Numbered from the stretch's first letter, positions 7,372 through 16,807 are shown. The stretch: 64,000 bases of DNA from an uncultured Elusimicrobiales bacterium (GCA_944324645.1 CALUXB010000004.1:61251-125250); one strand, 5' to 3'. Made by a program: numbers and translations. Notes: a model not told the origin generated them from the letters alone.

Positions 7372-8082
7372 ATGACTTGGAAAAAATGTATCTTGCTTGT
7401 TTTGGCGTTTTGTTTCCCCTTGGCTGCGCCGGCACAAGACTATGACGGCTACGCGCCGGAAACGTTATTGATTGACGTGCCTACCGCAAATGTATTGGAT
7501 AAATACCAAGCTTCTTTTTTAACCCGCTCTTATGCGGACGGAAGCATTATGGAAAGCTTGGATTTCGGAGTTATTCCTCAAATTAACTTAGGGTTTTCCT
7601 TGGCGGTATATGAATTGGTGGGTAATTCAGACGACATTAAAGTTCTCAACCCGGATTTCCAAGTGAAATGGAAACTCTTTGACGGCAGTCTATATCTGCC
7701 TGCCATTGCCATTGGATACGACGGCCGCCGCTACGGATACGACCGCCCCTCCAAAGAATATATGGACGACCGCAAAGGAGGCTATATCACGATGACGCGG
7801 GAAATTTTCACCCCGGGGCTGAATGCTTCTGCCGGGGTCAACCTCTCCGACTTTGACCGGCACGATGTATATTTCTTTTTGGGAGCCTCCTGGAGATTGG
7901 CGGAATGGTTCTCTTTAGCCGCAGAATGGGATAATATTAATAATATGCGCGATTCTCGTTTCAATATCGGTGCAAATGCATATATTACCCCTTCCTTGGT
8001 ACTTTCGGGTGCAGCGCGACGCATTGGACGCGGCGATGAAAATGAACGCATTTTACAGCTGCGTTACGTTACAAATTTCTAA
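7372..8082 (+). CDS. Small outer-membrane beta-barrel-like protein
   Basis: Start chosen at ATG 7372 with AAGGAG 8 nt upstream; it lies 20 nt past the lipoprotein stop. Signal peptide to about residue 21 (APAQ). The remainder alternates aromatic and polar residues in strands (INLGFSLAVYELVG, DVYFFLGASWRLAEW, LQLRYVTNF) and ends in Phe, the usual outer-membrane insertion signal. LLIDVPTANVLDKYQ followed by LDFGVIPQINLGF is a pattern I have seen in uncharacterised barrel proteins. The predicted barrel is small (about 10-12 strands). No transport substrate can be named. Confidence 0.7.
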   Translation: MTWKKCILLVLAFCFPLAAPAQDYDGYAPETLLIDVPTANVLDKYQASFLTRSYADGSIMESLDFGVIPQINLGFSLAVYELVGNSDDIKVLNPDFQVKWKLFDGSLYLPAIAIGYDGRRYGYDRPSKEYMDDRKGGYITMTREIFTPGLNASAGVNLSDFDRHDVYFFLGASWRLAEWFSLAAEWDNINNMRDSRFNIGANAYITPSLVLSGAARRIGRGDENERILQLRYVTNF

Positions 8083-8096
8083 CAAGAAGGATACCT

Positions 8097-8558
8097 ATGA
8101 ATAAGCAGCCTGCGGCCGCGCCGCAATTTAAAAGACGCACTATTTTTATTAAAAAAAATCTGCAGTTCAGCTATATGACGCTGATTATTTTAAGCGTACT
8201 GGCCGGGCTGCTTATTATGGCCTTTGAACTGACATTCACATTAAATGAAATTTTTGACCACTACCCTGTGCTTTTGCAGCCGCTGTATGATCATTTTCCT
8301 TCTATTGCATACGGCTTTATCTACAAAATTATTATCTATGTTATTTTTGTGGTCTTAATTTCGGCCATTGTTTCGCATAAAATGGCCGGGCCGGTTTATC
8401 GCTTTGAACAAACCTGCAAGGCCATTGCCAAAGGGGATTTTTCCCAGCGGGTACATCTGCGCAAAGGGGATCAGCTGACAGACTTGCAAGATGAATTTAA
8501 CAAGATGATGGACCGCGTAGAAGAAGAAATAAATAAAAACAAAAATGGGGGCGTATGA
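8097..8558 (+). CDS. HAMP-domain membrane protein without output domain
   Basis: 153 residues. A basic N-terminus is followed by two transmembrane helices (about 26-48 and 72-94) around a short periplasmic loop, then a HAMP domain (about 95-147; MAGPVYRFEQTCKAIAKGDF and LTDLQDEFNKMMDRVEEEI). HAMP linkers normally pass signals to a kinase, cyclase or chemotaxis output domain; here the protein stops right after HAMP. It overlaps tolC-like 8555 by 4 nt. It may act as a signal adaptor for the export operon or dimerise with another HAMP protein. Confidence 0.85.
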   Translation: MNKQPAAAPQFKRRTIFIKKNLQFSYMTLIILSVLAGLLIMAFELTFTLNEIFDHYPVLLQPLYDHFPSIAYGFIYKIIIYVIFVVLISAIVSHKMAGPVYRFEQTCKAIAKGDFSQRVHLRKGDQLTDLQDEFNKMMDRVEEEINKNKNGGV

Positions 8559-9856
8559 AGAAATTATTTTGGCTCGGTTTGGCGCTCTGCCTGGCTTTGC
8601 CGGCGGCAGCCCAAAAGGAATATGGGTTGCGCTTTTCCAGCTTAATCAATGATGAACTGACATTGGAAAACGCTATTCGCCTAGGTTTAGAAAACAACAG
8701 CGAATTTCTTTCCGCACAGCAAGAAATTATTATTGCGGAACAAAAAGTAAAAGAAGCTAAATTTTTGTTTCTGCCTCAATTATCCCTGCAGGGCACAGCC
8801 ACTTGGTATGATTTGGATTACCCAATGGTGTTGCCAGATTCCGTTGCAAACCGTTTTATTCCGAACAATGATTTATTATCTGAAGATAACAAGCACCAAT
8901 TCTTTGGTGTCGGAGTTACCGCCACGCAATACCTCTATGCCGGGGGGCGCTTTCGCAGTGCACTAAAAATGGCGCAAGCCAATTTAAAACAAGTGCAAAG
9001 CAAATATGAAGCCGTCAAAAATGCTACCGTGCTGAATATTAAAAAGGCGTTTTTCCGTCTTTTGTACACGCAATATAATGTGGAGCTGGCCCAAGATGTG
9101 CAAAAGAAAGCCACCCTCTATTCCCGCGCTTTACACGCCGGCACTTGGGAAAAGGTAAAAGCCCAATACTTGCTTTCGCACTTGGCTTCTTTAAATAACG
9201 AAGCGAAAAATGAATTGCAAAAAGCCCAGTTGGGTATGTTGGTGGCATTAAACAAAGAGCTGAACTCTACTATTACCGTCAAGGGGGATTTTAAACCGGT
9301 GGAAGTAAAGCTGGACTTGCCCAAACTGAACCTTTGGTCTATGGAATTCCGCCCGGAACTCAAAGCCGCCATTTATGAACTGGAGCTGGACAATTTGGCT
9401 ATTGATTTGGCTCTTTCCCGCCGTTACCCGGATTTAATTTTAACAGGAAGCTACGAACAGCTGGGATTTGACAATTTAGATGATGTGAACAAACAAATCT
9501 CCTTAGCCATACGTTTGCCGCTCAACTACACTTTTTCTGCGCAAAACGCCCAACGTAAAGCCGAGCAAAAACAAAGCACGCTGCACCGGGCCGCCATTGA
9601 AGATAAAATCCGCGTACAAGTGGCAGAAAATTATGCTGATTTGGTCTTCTGGCAGGCGGAAGTGTTTAGCCGCCAACAAGCCTGGAAAGAAGTGCAAAAA
9701 TTGCTGGCCCAAGCAGAAAAAACGGCCCGGCCGGATATTACCGCCTTGGAAGCGCTGGACGCATATTACCAAACAGGACATAATTATTATCAGGCCGTCC
9801 GCAACAATTTGGCCGCCAAAGCCGGCTTAGAATGGGCCATTGGCCAAGACTTATAA
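8555..9856 (+). CDS. TolC-family outer membrane channel protein
   Basis: 433 residues with signal peptide (PAAAQ), two repeats of the outer membrane efflux protein fold, long alpha-helical stretches (SEFLSAQQEIIIAEQKVKEA; KAEQKQSTLHRAAIEDKIRV) and strand pairs typical of the TolC beta-barrel (QLSLQGTATWYDLDYP; LILTGSYEQLGF). It forms a trimeric channel for type I secretion or efflux. No ABC exporter or membrane-fusion protein is adjacent, so the inner-membrane partner is elsewhere or non-standard. Translationally coupled to the HAMP gene (ATGA overlap). Confidence 0.88.
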   Translation: MKKLFWLGLALCLALPAAAQKEYGLRFSSLINDELTLENAIRLGLENNSEFLSAQQEIIIAEQKVKEAKFLFLPQLSLQGTATWYDLDYPMVLPDSVANRFIPNNDLLSEDNKHQFFGVGVTATQYLYAGGRFRSALKMAQANLKQVQSKYEAVKNATVLNIKKAFFRLLYTQYNVELAQDVQKKATLYSRALHAGTWEKVKAQYLLSHLASLNNEAKNELQKAQLGMLVALNKELNSTITVKGDFKPVEVKLDLPKLNLWSMEFRPELKAAIYELELDNLAIDLALSRRYPDLILTGSYEQLGFDNLDDVNKQISLAIRLPLNYTFSAQNAQRKAEQKQSTLHRAAIEDKIRVQVAENYADLVFWQAEVFSRQQAWKEVQKLLAQAEKTARPDITALEALDAYYQTGHNYYQAVRNNLAAKAGLEWAIGQDL

Positions 9857-9882
9857 ATCAGCCATACGCATAACGGGGGATT

Positions 9883-10839
9883 ATGAAAATACGATTTGCC
9901 TTTTTGCTGCCGCTGCTGCTTACGGTTTTTTCTGTCCCCTCTTCTGCCTTGCCCCCCGTAACTGAAGACGGCATTTTGCGTAATTTTCTGTGGGAAGAAT
10001 TTATTTCTCTCCCCCCCGCTCAGCGCCCCAAAATAGGCCTGGCTCTGTCCGCCGGTGGTGTGCGGGGGTTTGCCCACGTAGGCGTATTGGAAGTATTGCA
10101 CAATGCCGGTGTGCCAATAGATGTTATGGCAGGGACCTCTATGGGCGCAGTGGTAGGTTCCCTATATGCGGCCGGCCTGCCCACAGACCAACTGTGGGAG
10201 ATTGGCACCCATATCAAAATGAAAACCATCACGCCCGACTTTAATTTAATAGGGCTGTTTAGATTATTATTTTTGCAAAAGCTGCCTTCCTCACAAAATT
10301 TACAAAAATTTTTCAACCAACAAATTGGACATATGCGTTTTGAAGATATGCCTATTCCGTTTGCCACGGCCGCTATGGATGTGAAAACGGGGGAACAGGT
10401 TATATTTGACTCCGGCCCCGTGGATATTGCCGTACGCGCCAGTATGAATTTGCCCGGAGTCTTTGACCCGGTGTCTTACCGCCACCGTTATTTGGTGGAC
10501 GGAGCGGTAGTGAACTATTTGCCCGTCAACTTAGTCAAACAAAAAGGAGCTGATTATATTATTGCTTCTGTAACACCGCCGGATTTCGCCTCCCAGGCGC
10601 CACAAACCGTGGCAGCCTATTTGTTGCGGGTGGGCGACGTGCGTGGGGCGGCGATGATAGATGAATCCTCCCAAAAAGCCAATTTTGTCATTCAGAACCG
10701 GGTATTGGGAGTAAGCACCCTGGAGCTGGATAAATTGCACCAAGCCGGGGAAGTGGGCATCCGCTCGGCCAATGAAAATTTAGAGGCGCTGGAAGAAGAT
10801 ATGATTCTTTTTGCGATAGACGATGTGGTCCATAAATAG
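9883..10839 (+). CDS. Secreted patatin-like phospholipase (NTE/RssA family)
   Basis: Signal peptide 1-22. Patatin core: glycine-rich oxyanion loop SAGGVRGFAHVGVL (about 56-69), nucleophile elbow GTSMG with Ser86, and the dyad Asp206 in VDGAVVN. All catalytic elements are intact, so it is likely an active lipid acyl hydrolase acting in the periplasm or at the outer membrane. At 318 residues it lacks the POTRA-barrel fusion of secreted PlpD-type patatins. It sits between TolC and a TPR protein in one operon; GGGGG precedes the ATG. Confidence 0.85.
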   Translation: MKIRFAFLLPLLLTVFSVPSSALPPVTEDGILRNFLWEEFISLPPAQRPKIGLALSAGGVRGFAHVGVLEVLHNAGVPIDVMAGTSMGAVVGSLYAAGLPTDQLWEIGTHIKMKTITPDFNLIGLFRLLFLQKLPSSQNLQKFFNQQIGHMRFEDMPIPFATAAMDVKTGEQVIFDSGPVDIAVRASMNLPGVFDPVSYRHRYLVDGAVVNYLPVNLVKQKGADYIIASVTPPDFASQAPQTVAAYLLRVGDVRGAAMIDESSQKANFVIQNRVLGVSTLELDKLHQAGEVGIRSANENLEALEEDMILFAIDDVVHK

Positions 10840-11806
10840 ATTATCCTTTTTGCTGTTATTTCTTACGCTTACCTTGCCTTTGCAAGCGGGGCTTTTTGGC
10901 ATTAACCCCCAAGACCGGCAGGAATTTGTGCAAGCGCGGGAGACTTTTAACCGCGGAGAATATCAACAGGCCGTTGTAGAGTTAAGCAGGTACATTTATA
11001 AAACCAAAAATATCAAACGCCGCGAAGCCCGCGCTTACCGTTTGCTGGGCCTGGCCTACGAGCAATTAGGCAGCCCGGAAAAAGCCTTAGAAGTCTATTT
11101 GGAAGCATTGGAATTTCATAAAAAAGACGTACCGCTGCTTCTAGCGGCGGCTTCTTTGTACCAACGCACAGAGTTGACCGACCGCTCCATTGACTTATAT
11201 GAACAGGTATTGGAATTGGAGCCGAATAATTTGGAAGCCCTCTCCGGGCAGGCGGAAAATTATATTACGATGGGTTTTTATTCCAAAGCACGCCAATACT
11301 ATGACATTTTCTTCCAGCTAAACCCACAAGCTCCCGCTGTCAACCGGGCCCGCTATGCATTTGCCTTTCTGCGCCAGCGGGATTATCCTAATGCTTTTAT
11401 TAATATCACTATGGCTAAATTGGAAAATCCAGATGATCCCAACTACTGGCTGCTCAGCGCGCGCGCCTATAAAGGGTTGGGGCTTTTACAAGATGCTTTG
11501 GCAGATCTAGATGTAGCAGTTTTGCTGGCACCACAACGGGAAGACTTGCGGGCGATTGCTTCTATGTGGCTGTATCAGGCGGGCAATTATGATGCTTCTT
11601 TGGCTAAAGCCCAACAGTTACTGACCGAAAATCCGGAAAATGAATTGGCCCTGTTTATGACCTATATGAACTGGCAAAAAATGGGGCAAACCGCCAAGGC
11701 CCGCCAACAACTTCAGAAAATACAAGCTCTGGGAAAAGACTCCTTTGCGCACCGGGTTACACAAAGGCTGTTACAAGAAAAGAACGGCCAAAAGCCCCAA
11801 GATTAA
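10823..11806 (+). CDS. Exported tetratricopeptide-repeat protein
   Basis: Starts inside the end of the patatin gene (17-nt overlap). Signal peptide to about residue 22 (LPLQAG). At least six TPR-like units follow (for example AYRLLGLAYEQLGSPEKALE, ALSGQAENYITMGFYSKARQ, YWLLSARAYKGLGLLQDALA). TPR arrays bind partner proteins; being last in the operon, it may scaffold the patatin/TolC products at the envelope. No catalytic domain. Confidence 0.85.
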   Translation: MWSINRLSFLLLFLTLTLPLQAGLFGINPQDRQEFVQARETFNRGEYQQAVVELSRYIYKTKNIKRREARAYRLLGLAYEQLGSPEKALEVYLEALEFHKKDVPLLLAAASLYQRTELTDRSIDLYEQVLELEPNNLEALSGQAENYITMGFYSKARQYYDIFFQLNPQAPAVNRARYAFAFLRQRDYPNAFINITMAKLENPDDPNYWLLSARAYKGLGLLQDALADLDVAVLLAPQREDLRAIASMWLYQAGNYDASLAKAQQLLTENPENELALFMTYMNWQKMGQTAKARQQLQKIQALGKDSFAHRVTQRLLQEKNGQKPQD

Positions 11807-11857
11807 GTAAAAGGGCCGTAGTTTTCACTACCGCTTTGTCCAAAAACAGAAATTTAA

Positions 11858-11919
11858 AAAGCCCCTGTTCTGCCGGGGCGTTCATATAACAAAAGCCCGG
11901 GAATATCCCGGGCTTTTTT
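11858..11919. terminator. Terminators between converging genes
   Basis: A first hairpin GCCCC/GGGGC (11862-11880) is followed by a strong bidirectional one, AAAAGCCCGGGA-ATA-TCCCGGGCTTTTTT (11891-11919). They serve the TPR gene (+) and the gene ending at 11935 (-). Confidence 0.85.
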
Positions 11920-11934
11920 CAAAAACAACAACCA

Positions 11935-13233
11935 TTAATTCGCCTGAAGACGCAACTCTTTGAGCAAGGCCGCCTTGGCTAGCTTTTTCTGTTGGTCAAG
12001 CACCGAGCCATATTGCTGCTGTAATTGCTTGATGGAAGCTTGCGGCAATTGAGCTAAAGAGTGAAGCCCTTGGCAGACAGCCAAATACTGCTCGCTTAAT
12101 TTTTCCGACTCGCTCACCAAAGCGAAATCCTCATCAGACAAATTCAGCAACATTGCCGGGTTTTGTTGTACCCGCTGCAACATCTTTTCTTCTTTTCGGC
12201 TTTGGCTCAGCCAAGCCCACCCCCCTATCACACCGGCTACAGCCGCAAGGGGAAGTACTTTCACTATCACTCTATCTCCTAAAATTTTAAACCCCCGCGG
12301 AAAAATGGTCCTCTTGGCAGAGGCTTCTTTTAAAACCACCAAGTCCACGCAGTCCAGCAACGCTTTGTTTCCGTGTACCAATTCTTGCCGTATAGTTTGC
12401 ACGAACTGATCAGAAAGTTGGGAAGTAAATACCCGGCGCGTTACGCCTTCACTGGAGCTGACGGGAATGGCTACTTTGCCGTTAAATTCTCTATATTTTT
12501 TAAACAACCGTAAAACTTCCCGGCTAAATTCTCCTTCTTTTCCCGGTTTAACTAAATACCCTTTCGGATTTGTGCTGTTTTTAGCCAGTGGATAAAATTC
12601 CGGCAAATCTACTCCGCCACTATAAATGCCGCGGTAGAGCACTTCATTTAAGAATTGAACATTCTCTTCTCCCAATTTAGAGGCGGGATACCATTTGCTT
12701 TTTCGTTTAAGAGCCTCTCGCGCCAGCTCAGAGTGGCGGGCATAAATTTCATTCATCTTGGCCGCAAATACATCATCTGACCAAAATTCTTCCGCCGGCA
12801 TAGCCCGAAAGTTGACCGGCTTTATCTCCTCCGCAGTCACCTGCGCCGTTGCAGAATTTACCGAAGACATCTCTTTCACAGAAGAAAAAATTCCGTCCCC
12901 GGCTTGTAAGTGATTGGTCACCTTATTGGTAAATTCATCAATTGCCTTGCGATATTTTAACGACGCGGCAACTTCCGGAGCCAACGCCGCCGCGCCCCCC
13001 ACCAAAACCCCGGTAGTAGCGCCAATTAACGTAGCCAACACCAGTTGCCCCACTTCAAAATCTTCCACGCCTCCGGTTTTATGCTGGACAAGCGCCAAAT
13101 CCGCCTGTTGCTGGGCTCTAGCCTTCTCAAGCTCAGCTCGGGAATGTTTGTTGGCAAAAGCAGGCGCAGCACTCAAATAAAGAGACAACACGCACGCCAA
13201 AGCTTTGTTCATATAACTCATTATTTTTTTCAT
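11935..13233 (-). CDS. Exported protein of unknown function
   Basis: No family recognised. Start at ATG 13233 with GAGAGGA upstream; the frame extends further but without support. Signal peptide to about residue 27 (AAPAFA). A Gly/Ala-rich hydrophobic patch (VLATLIGATTGVLVGGAAAL, about 61-80) and a second hydrophobic segment (about 320-337, LPLAAVAGVIGGWAWL) followed by a basic charged stretch suggest membrane association. The C-terminal 90 residues are helical and Leu/Gln-rich, likely coiled coil. Its own promoter region and shared terminator make it a single-gene unit. Confidence 0.75.
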   Translation of the reverse strand: MKKIMSYMNKALACVLSLYLSAAPAFANKHSRAELEKARAQQQADLALVQHKTGGVEDFEVGQLVLATLIGATTGVLVGGAAALAPEVAASLKYRKAIDEFTNKVTNHLQAGDGIFSSVKEMSSVNSATAQVTAEEIKPVNFRAMPAEEFWSDDVFAAKMNEIYARHSELAREALKRKSKWYPASKLGEENVQFLNEVLYRGIYSGGVDLPEFYPLAKNSTNPKGYLVKPGKEGEFSREVLRLFKKYREFNGKVAIPVSSSEGVTRRVFTSQLSDQFVQTIRQELVHGNKALLDCVDLVVLKEASAKRTIFPRGFKILGDRVIVKVLPLAAVAGVIGGWAWLSQSRKEEKMLQRVQQNPAMLLNLSDEDFALVSESEKLSEQYLAVCQGLHSLAQLPQASIKQLQQQYGSVLDQQKKLAKAALLKELRLQAN

Positions 13234-13345
13234 AAATATTCCTCTCTGCCCTGGTAGCAGTTGATATTTCATCTGCCATTATCTAGAGGCAGCTTTTTCT
13301 ACACAAAAATATTTTAGAAAAATAATTGGATATACCAAAAGAGTA

Positions 13346-13405
13346 TTTGGGCCCTGTTTTAACTGACCAAAAGTCCTAGGACTCTTGTTTTGCACAGGGC
13401 CCAAA
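13346..13405 (-). terminator. Long inverted repeat, probable terminator of the TldE/TldD pair
   Basis: Perfect 12-bp arms TTTGGGCCCTGT (13346-13357) and ACAGGGCCCAAA (13394-13405) enclose 36 nt that themselves contain the palindrome AGTCCTAGGACT (13372-13383). Reading on the minus strand it lies 7 nt after the stop at 13412. The large loop and weak U-tract are unusual for a simple terminator. Confidence 0.55.
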
Positions 13406-13411
13406 AACAAA

Positions 13412-15058
13412 TTATGGAAGCGGCACAAAAGGCGCCCGGTCCGGTTTGCGCTGCGTAGGCAGTATTTCTATCTCATCTACCAACAACGAGGGAGCCACCA
13501 CAGAAAAACCTATACCGCTGGCGGCATCAGAAAAATAAGACACCTCCTCATTGTCCCCGGCGGCCAATATATCGCGCAGGCTGCGGGTGGTTACCCCTTC
13601 CAGCCGAAGGCCATACACCGGTTCTTTATGTCCGTCCGCTGTATAAATACGCCAAGCAAAAGACATTTCCCCTTTCCCCCCGTTAATGGCTGGAAAACGC
13701 GGAAAAATATAACCATACTCCAACCCTAATTCCCGGCAGCGGTCTAACAATTGCCGCTCCAGCTCTTTTTCCGGCATTGGATTTTTAGGCACAAAAAACA
13801 CATTACTGAGCATAGCGCGCGGATAGGTTTTTCCATTCATACGGGCGTGACCGTTGCTATGGCTCTGCCCTTCAGTTACGCTGCGCGCAGAAGGAAGGGT
13901 AAGCAACTTGCCGTTTTGCACCAGTTGTAATTCTTGGGCTTCCACCCCCTCATCATCTATCGGCATAAAAGCCTGCAAAGGCTTCCCCTCATATTCCCGC
14001 ACATAAGGGCGGTCATAGACATCTAACAAATGGCTGATGACGCGCATTCCTACTTTGTCTTTAAACTGACCGGAGGTAGGATCTGTCTCCCGTTGGGCGG
14101 AAAGCAAAGGCTTGGGCCGGTTGGCATTACGAATAAACAACTGATTGAAAAAACCGCCGGCGGCTTTTGGCTCCAGCAACACAGGGCCCAAATAGGGCTC
14201 TGCCTTTTGGGCGTCGTGCATAGCTTGCAGACGCGCCAAAAATTGCCGGGTCCAGCCTTCTAACTCGGCCTGGTCAGGCATCGGCCCCCAAGCCAATGGC
14301 CGTTCTTCCTGGGCTTTTTCTTCATAGCCGTCTTTATTGCGCAGGGTAGCAGAAAGCGATAACACAGCCAAGGGTACGCTGTATTGGTAGAAATCGCCTT
14401 CGCTGTCCAAAAAGTAGGTATCCCGCTGGGAAAAGCGAATGCTGGCGCCAAAATATTCCAAAAAGGGCAACTCTTTTCCCAACGCTGAGAGCACATTGAC
14501 CAATTGCTGACTGGCTTGCGCATCCGGCGCGGGCATTGGCTCAATATTCTGCACATAAGAGGCTTTGGGGGAAGCCGTAAAATCCGGCCCCGGGTTTATA
14601 ATATTTTTCTGTCTTTTATATGCTTCTTTTCTCTCATAAGAAGTAGAAGCAACGATATATTCCGTATCGGTCAAACGCCACAGCACGCGCCGGATTGCCT
14701 CATAACTTAGGGGCACCGAAGTATATACTAACGGCTGATAGTAATATACATTATTATCAAAACCGGAGCTGTTGTTTTTGGCGTTGCCGGCATAAATATA
14801 TGCGGCCGCCTCCAATGCGCTTTCCGGCTCGGCTTTAGCAGCATACGGAACCCCAAAAGCAGCAGAAAAAGACTGTACGGTGGTATAAATCATCTTATAG
14901 GCCGTAAAAAACGGTTTGGGGCTGCCCGGCACACGCAATTCTTTTTGTGTACGCTGCATTTCATCTTGCATTGCTTTAAAGAAAAGATTGTCCGGCAAGG
15001 GAGCCGCCAGCAAAGGCCCCGCCAGGGTTAGTAAAAAAATTCCGATATATTTTTTCAT
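13412..15058 (-). CDS. Exported TldE/PmbA-like protein
   Basis: 548 residues with a signal peptide (GPLLAAP), whereas the classic TldD/TldE proteins are cytoplasmic. The C-terminal half has the TldD/PmbA C-domain pattern (KVGMRVISHLLDVYDRP, MPIDDEGVEAQELQLVQNGKL, HSNGHARMNG, LRDILAAGDNEEVSYF). There is no HExxxH zinc motif, as expected for the non-catalytic TldE partner. It starts in an ATGA overlap with the TldD-like gene upstream, so the two are made together and probably form a heterodimer. Substrate and place of action (periplasm) are inferred. Confidence 0.78.
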   Translation of the reverse strand: MKKYIGIFLLTLAGPLLAAPLPDNLFFKAMQDEMQRTQKELRVPGSPKPFFTAYKMIYTTVQSFSAAFGVPYAAKAEPESALEAAAYIYAGNAKNNSSGFDNNVYYYQPLVYTSVPLSYEAIRRVLWRLTDTEYIVASTSYERKEAYKRQKNIINPGPDFTASPKASYVQNIEPMPAPDAQASQQLVNVLSALGKELPFLEYFGASIRFSQRDTYFLDSEGDFYQYSVPLAVLSLSATLRNKDGYEEKAQEERPLAWGPMPDQAELEGWTRQFLARLQAMHDAQKAEPYLGPVLLEPKAAGGFFNQLFIRNANRPKPLLSAQRETDPTSGQFKDKVGMRVISHLLDVYDRPYVREYEGKPLQAFMPIDDEGVEAQELQLVQNGKLLTLPSARSVTEGQSHSNGHARMNGKTYPRAMLSNVFFVPKNPMPEKELERQLLDRCRELGLEYGYIFPRFPAINGGKGEMSFAWRIYTADGHKEPVYGLRLEGVTTRSLRDILAAGDNEEVSYFSDAASGIGFSVVAPSLLVDEIEILPTQRKPDRAPFVPLP

Positions 15059-16749
15059 TTTTTGCCCCCTTTCACGTCAGGCGCCGGCAATACTGGCGGC
15101 TTAAAATCGCTTTTGCGGGTTTTTTCCATTTCCAAATTTTCAAAAAGCAAGCTGGGGGCGATATTGCTCTGTGGCACCCAGCCGGAGGAAGCCCCGCAGG
15201 TTCCGTTAAATAAGGTATCGTCGTCACCGGCGGCTATAATTTTATTGAAGCTGACCAGCGGCGTACCCACCACATCTAGTCCCCGCACCACTTCTTTACG
15301 TCCGTCCGGATACACTTTAAAAACCCGTTTAGCTTCCAATTTAAAACTCTGCGGCAGCCCGGTGCTGGTCAGCGTAAAACCGCCGCCCAAATCTTCCACA
15401 ATAAAACCGTATTGTTTGCCTTGTTTGTTAATTTCCTCAATCAGCATTTCTTCCAATTTATCATAAGGCACCGTTTCAGAGGCCGTAGCGCGAATGACAC
15501 TCATACGCGATTCTGGGCGAAAGCCAATCTGTTTGCGTCCGTGCCCGTTGGAAGAGGCAAAACCCTCAATAGGGCTGCTCTGCATTAAGAAATTTTTAAG
15601 TACGCCGTTTTCTATCAGCACCACAGGGCGGGCTTGCACCCCTTCATCGTCATATTCATAATGACCGCGCAGAGGTTCTCCTTTAAATTCTGTTTGTGTT
15701 GGATCTGCCGTAATGGTAATCAGCTCAGAGATAACCGGCTGACCCACCTTACCCACCAAAGTTTGTCCATCGTCTGCGCTTTTTAAACGGTATCCCTCCA
15801 GGCGATGCCCCATTACCTCGTGCACAAAGACCGCCGCGGCGCGGCCTTTTAAAATAGTGGGGGCATTATAAGGGGTGCCTTCCGGAGCGTTTGAAAGCTC
15901 TTCCAGCTCATCTAATGACTGTGCCACATCGGCCAACAACTGTTCTTGGGAAGGGAACTGGTCCGTAGAGGAAACATCGTAAATTCCGTCACGGCTGATT
16001 TCCAGCCCGTCTTTGCTGCGGCCACTAAGCTGATAAGAAAGACGGAAAAAAGAATAAGGCGTCTTCAAGCGGCTGCCTTGGCTGTCTGCAAAATAGCGGT
16101 GCCCCTGGGTAACGTTAATGGCAAAAGAAGCATCCAGCACAAATTCTTTGCCTAACGCCAAGCGGGAAGCGGCCGTTAAGCGCTCTATAAACGGCTCCAA
16201 GTTCACGGACTGCAAAGGCTCCGTATGGCAGTAATTGGTTTGAGGAGGAAAAACAAAATCGTCTGATTTATCCCGCGTATCTGCCATAGAACGCACATTG
16301 GACTCCACCTGGCTCAAATCCCGCTGGGCTCTTTCTGCCGCTTGCTGCGTGGCATTCCACCAAACAGACAAAAAACCTTTACTGTCGGCGGCGTCTGCAA
16401 CGGGCACCGTACCAACCGCCACGGACCAATTTTCCCGCTCTCCGCGCAACATATGGGTATTATCCAGTTTGGGGCTGCCGGCGCGGGCCAGCACTTCCGC
16501 CGCTGACAGCGGGCTGCTACGCAAAACAGCCACCCCATCAAAAGAAACCAACAAACTATGTTCTTCCCCCTGCGTATAGGTATAAGAAAGATAATAAATA
16601 GGCGGCTTTTGTTTTTTTAATATTTTAAAACTGCGCTGCAGTTCCTGCTCCATTAGGCGCAGCGGGGTTTGCTGGCCCAAATCACAAGGATTCGCCCACC
16701 CCCACGCCGCCAAAAACAGCAGGGCAAACGCCGTGAAAAATTTATTCAT
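15055..16749 (-). CDS. Exported TldD-like metalloprotease
   Basis: Start at ATG 16749 with AAGGAG upstream; a longer frame is rejected. Signal peptide to about residue 19 (GWANP). The zinc site HEVMGH (HExxxH) and downstream TldD blocks (YDDEGVQARPVVLIENGVL, NGHGRKQIGF, GLDVVGTPLVSFNKIIAAGDD, CGASSGWVPQSN) are intact. TldD with TldE degrades unfolded peptides and matures microcin B17 and CcdA in E. coli; here both subunits carry signal peptides, so this protease seems to work outside the cytoplasm. Operon with the TldE-like gene. Confidence 0.85.
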   Translation of the reverse strand: MNKFFTAFALLFLAAWGWANPCDLGQQTPLRLMEQELQRSFKILKKQKPPIYYLSYTYTQGEEHSLLVSFDGVAVLRSSPLSAAEVLARAGSPKLDNTHMLRGERENWSVAVGTVPVADAADSKGFLSVWWNATQQAAERAQRDLSQVESNVRSMADTRDKSDDFVFPPQTNYCHTEPLQSVNLEPFIERLTAASRLALGKEFVLDASFAINVTQGHRYFADSQGSRLKTPYSFFRLSYQLSGRSKDGLEISRDGIYDVSSTDQFPSQEQLLADVAQSLDELEELSNAPEGTPYNAPTILKGRAAAVFVHEVMGHRLEGYRLKSADDGQTLVGKVGQPVISELITITADPTQTEFKGEPLRGHYEYDDEGVQARPVVLIENGVLKNFLMQSSPIEGFASSNGHGRKQIGFRPESRMSVIRATASETVPYDKLEEMLIEEINKQGKQYGFIVEDLGGGFTLTSTGLPQSFKLEAKRVFKVYPDGRKEVVRGLDVVGTPLVSFNKIIAAGDDDTLFNGTCGASSGWVPQSNIAPSLLFENLEMEKTRKSDFKPPVLPAPDVKGGKK

Positions 16750-16779
16750 ATCAGACTCCTTCCCAGAATATATATGTCT

Positions 16780-16788
16780 ATTGTAGCA
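16780..16788 (-). promoter_or_regulatory. Extended -10 promoter of the tldD-tldE pair
   Basis: Minus strand TGC-TACAAT (16788-16780), about 30 nt before the start codon. No good -35; the TG extension would compensate. Confidence 0.45.
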
Positions 16789-16807
16789 CAATTGTTTAAC
16801 CCCCCGT

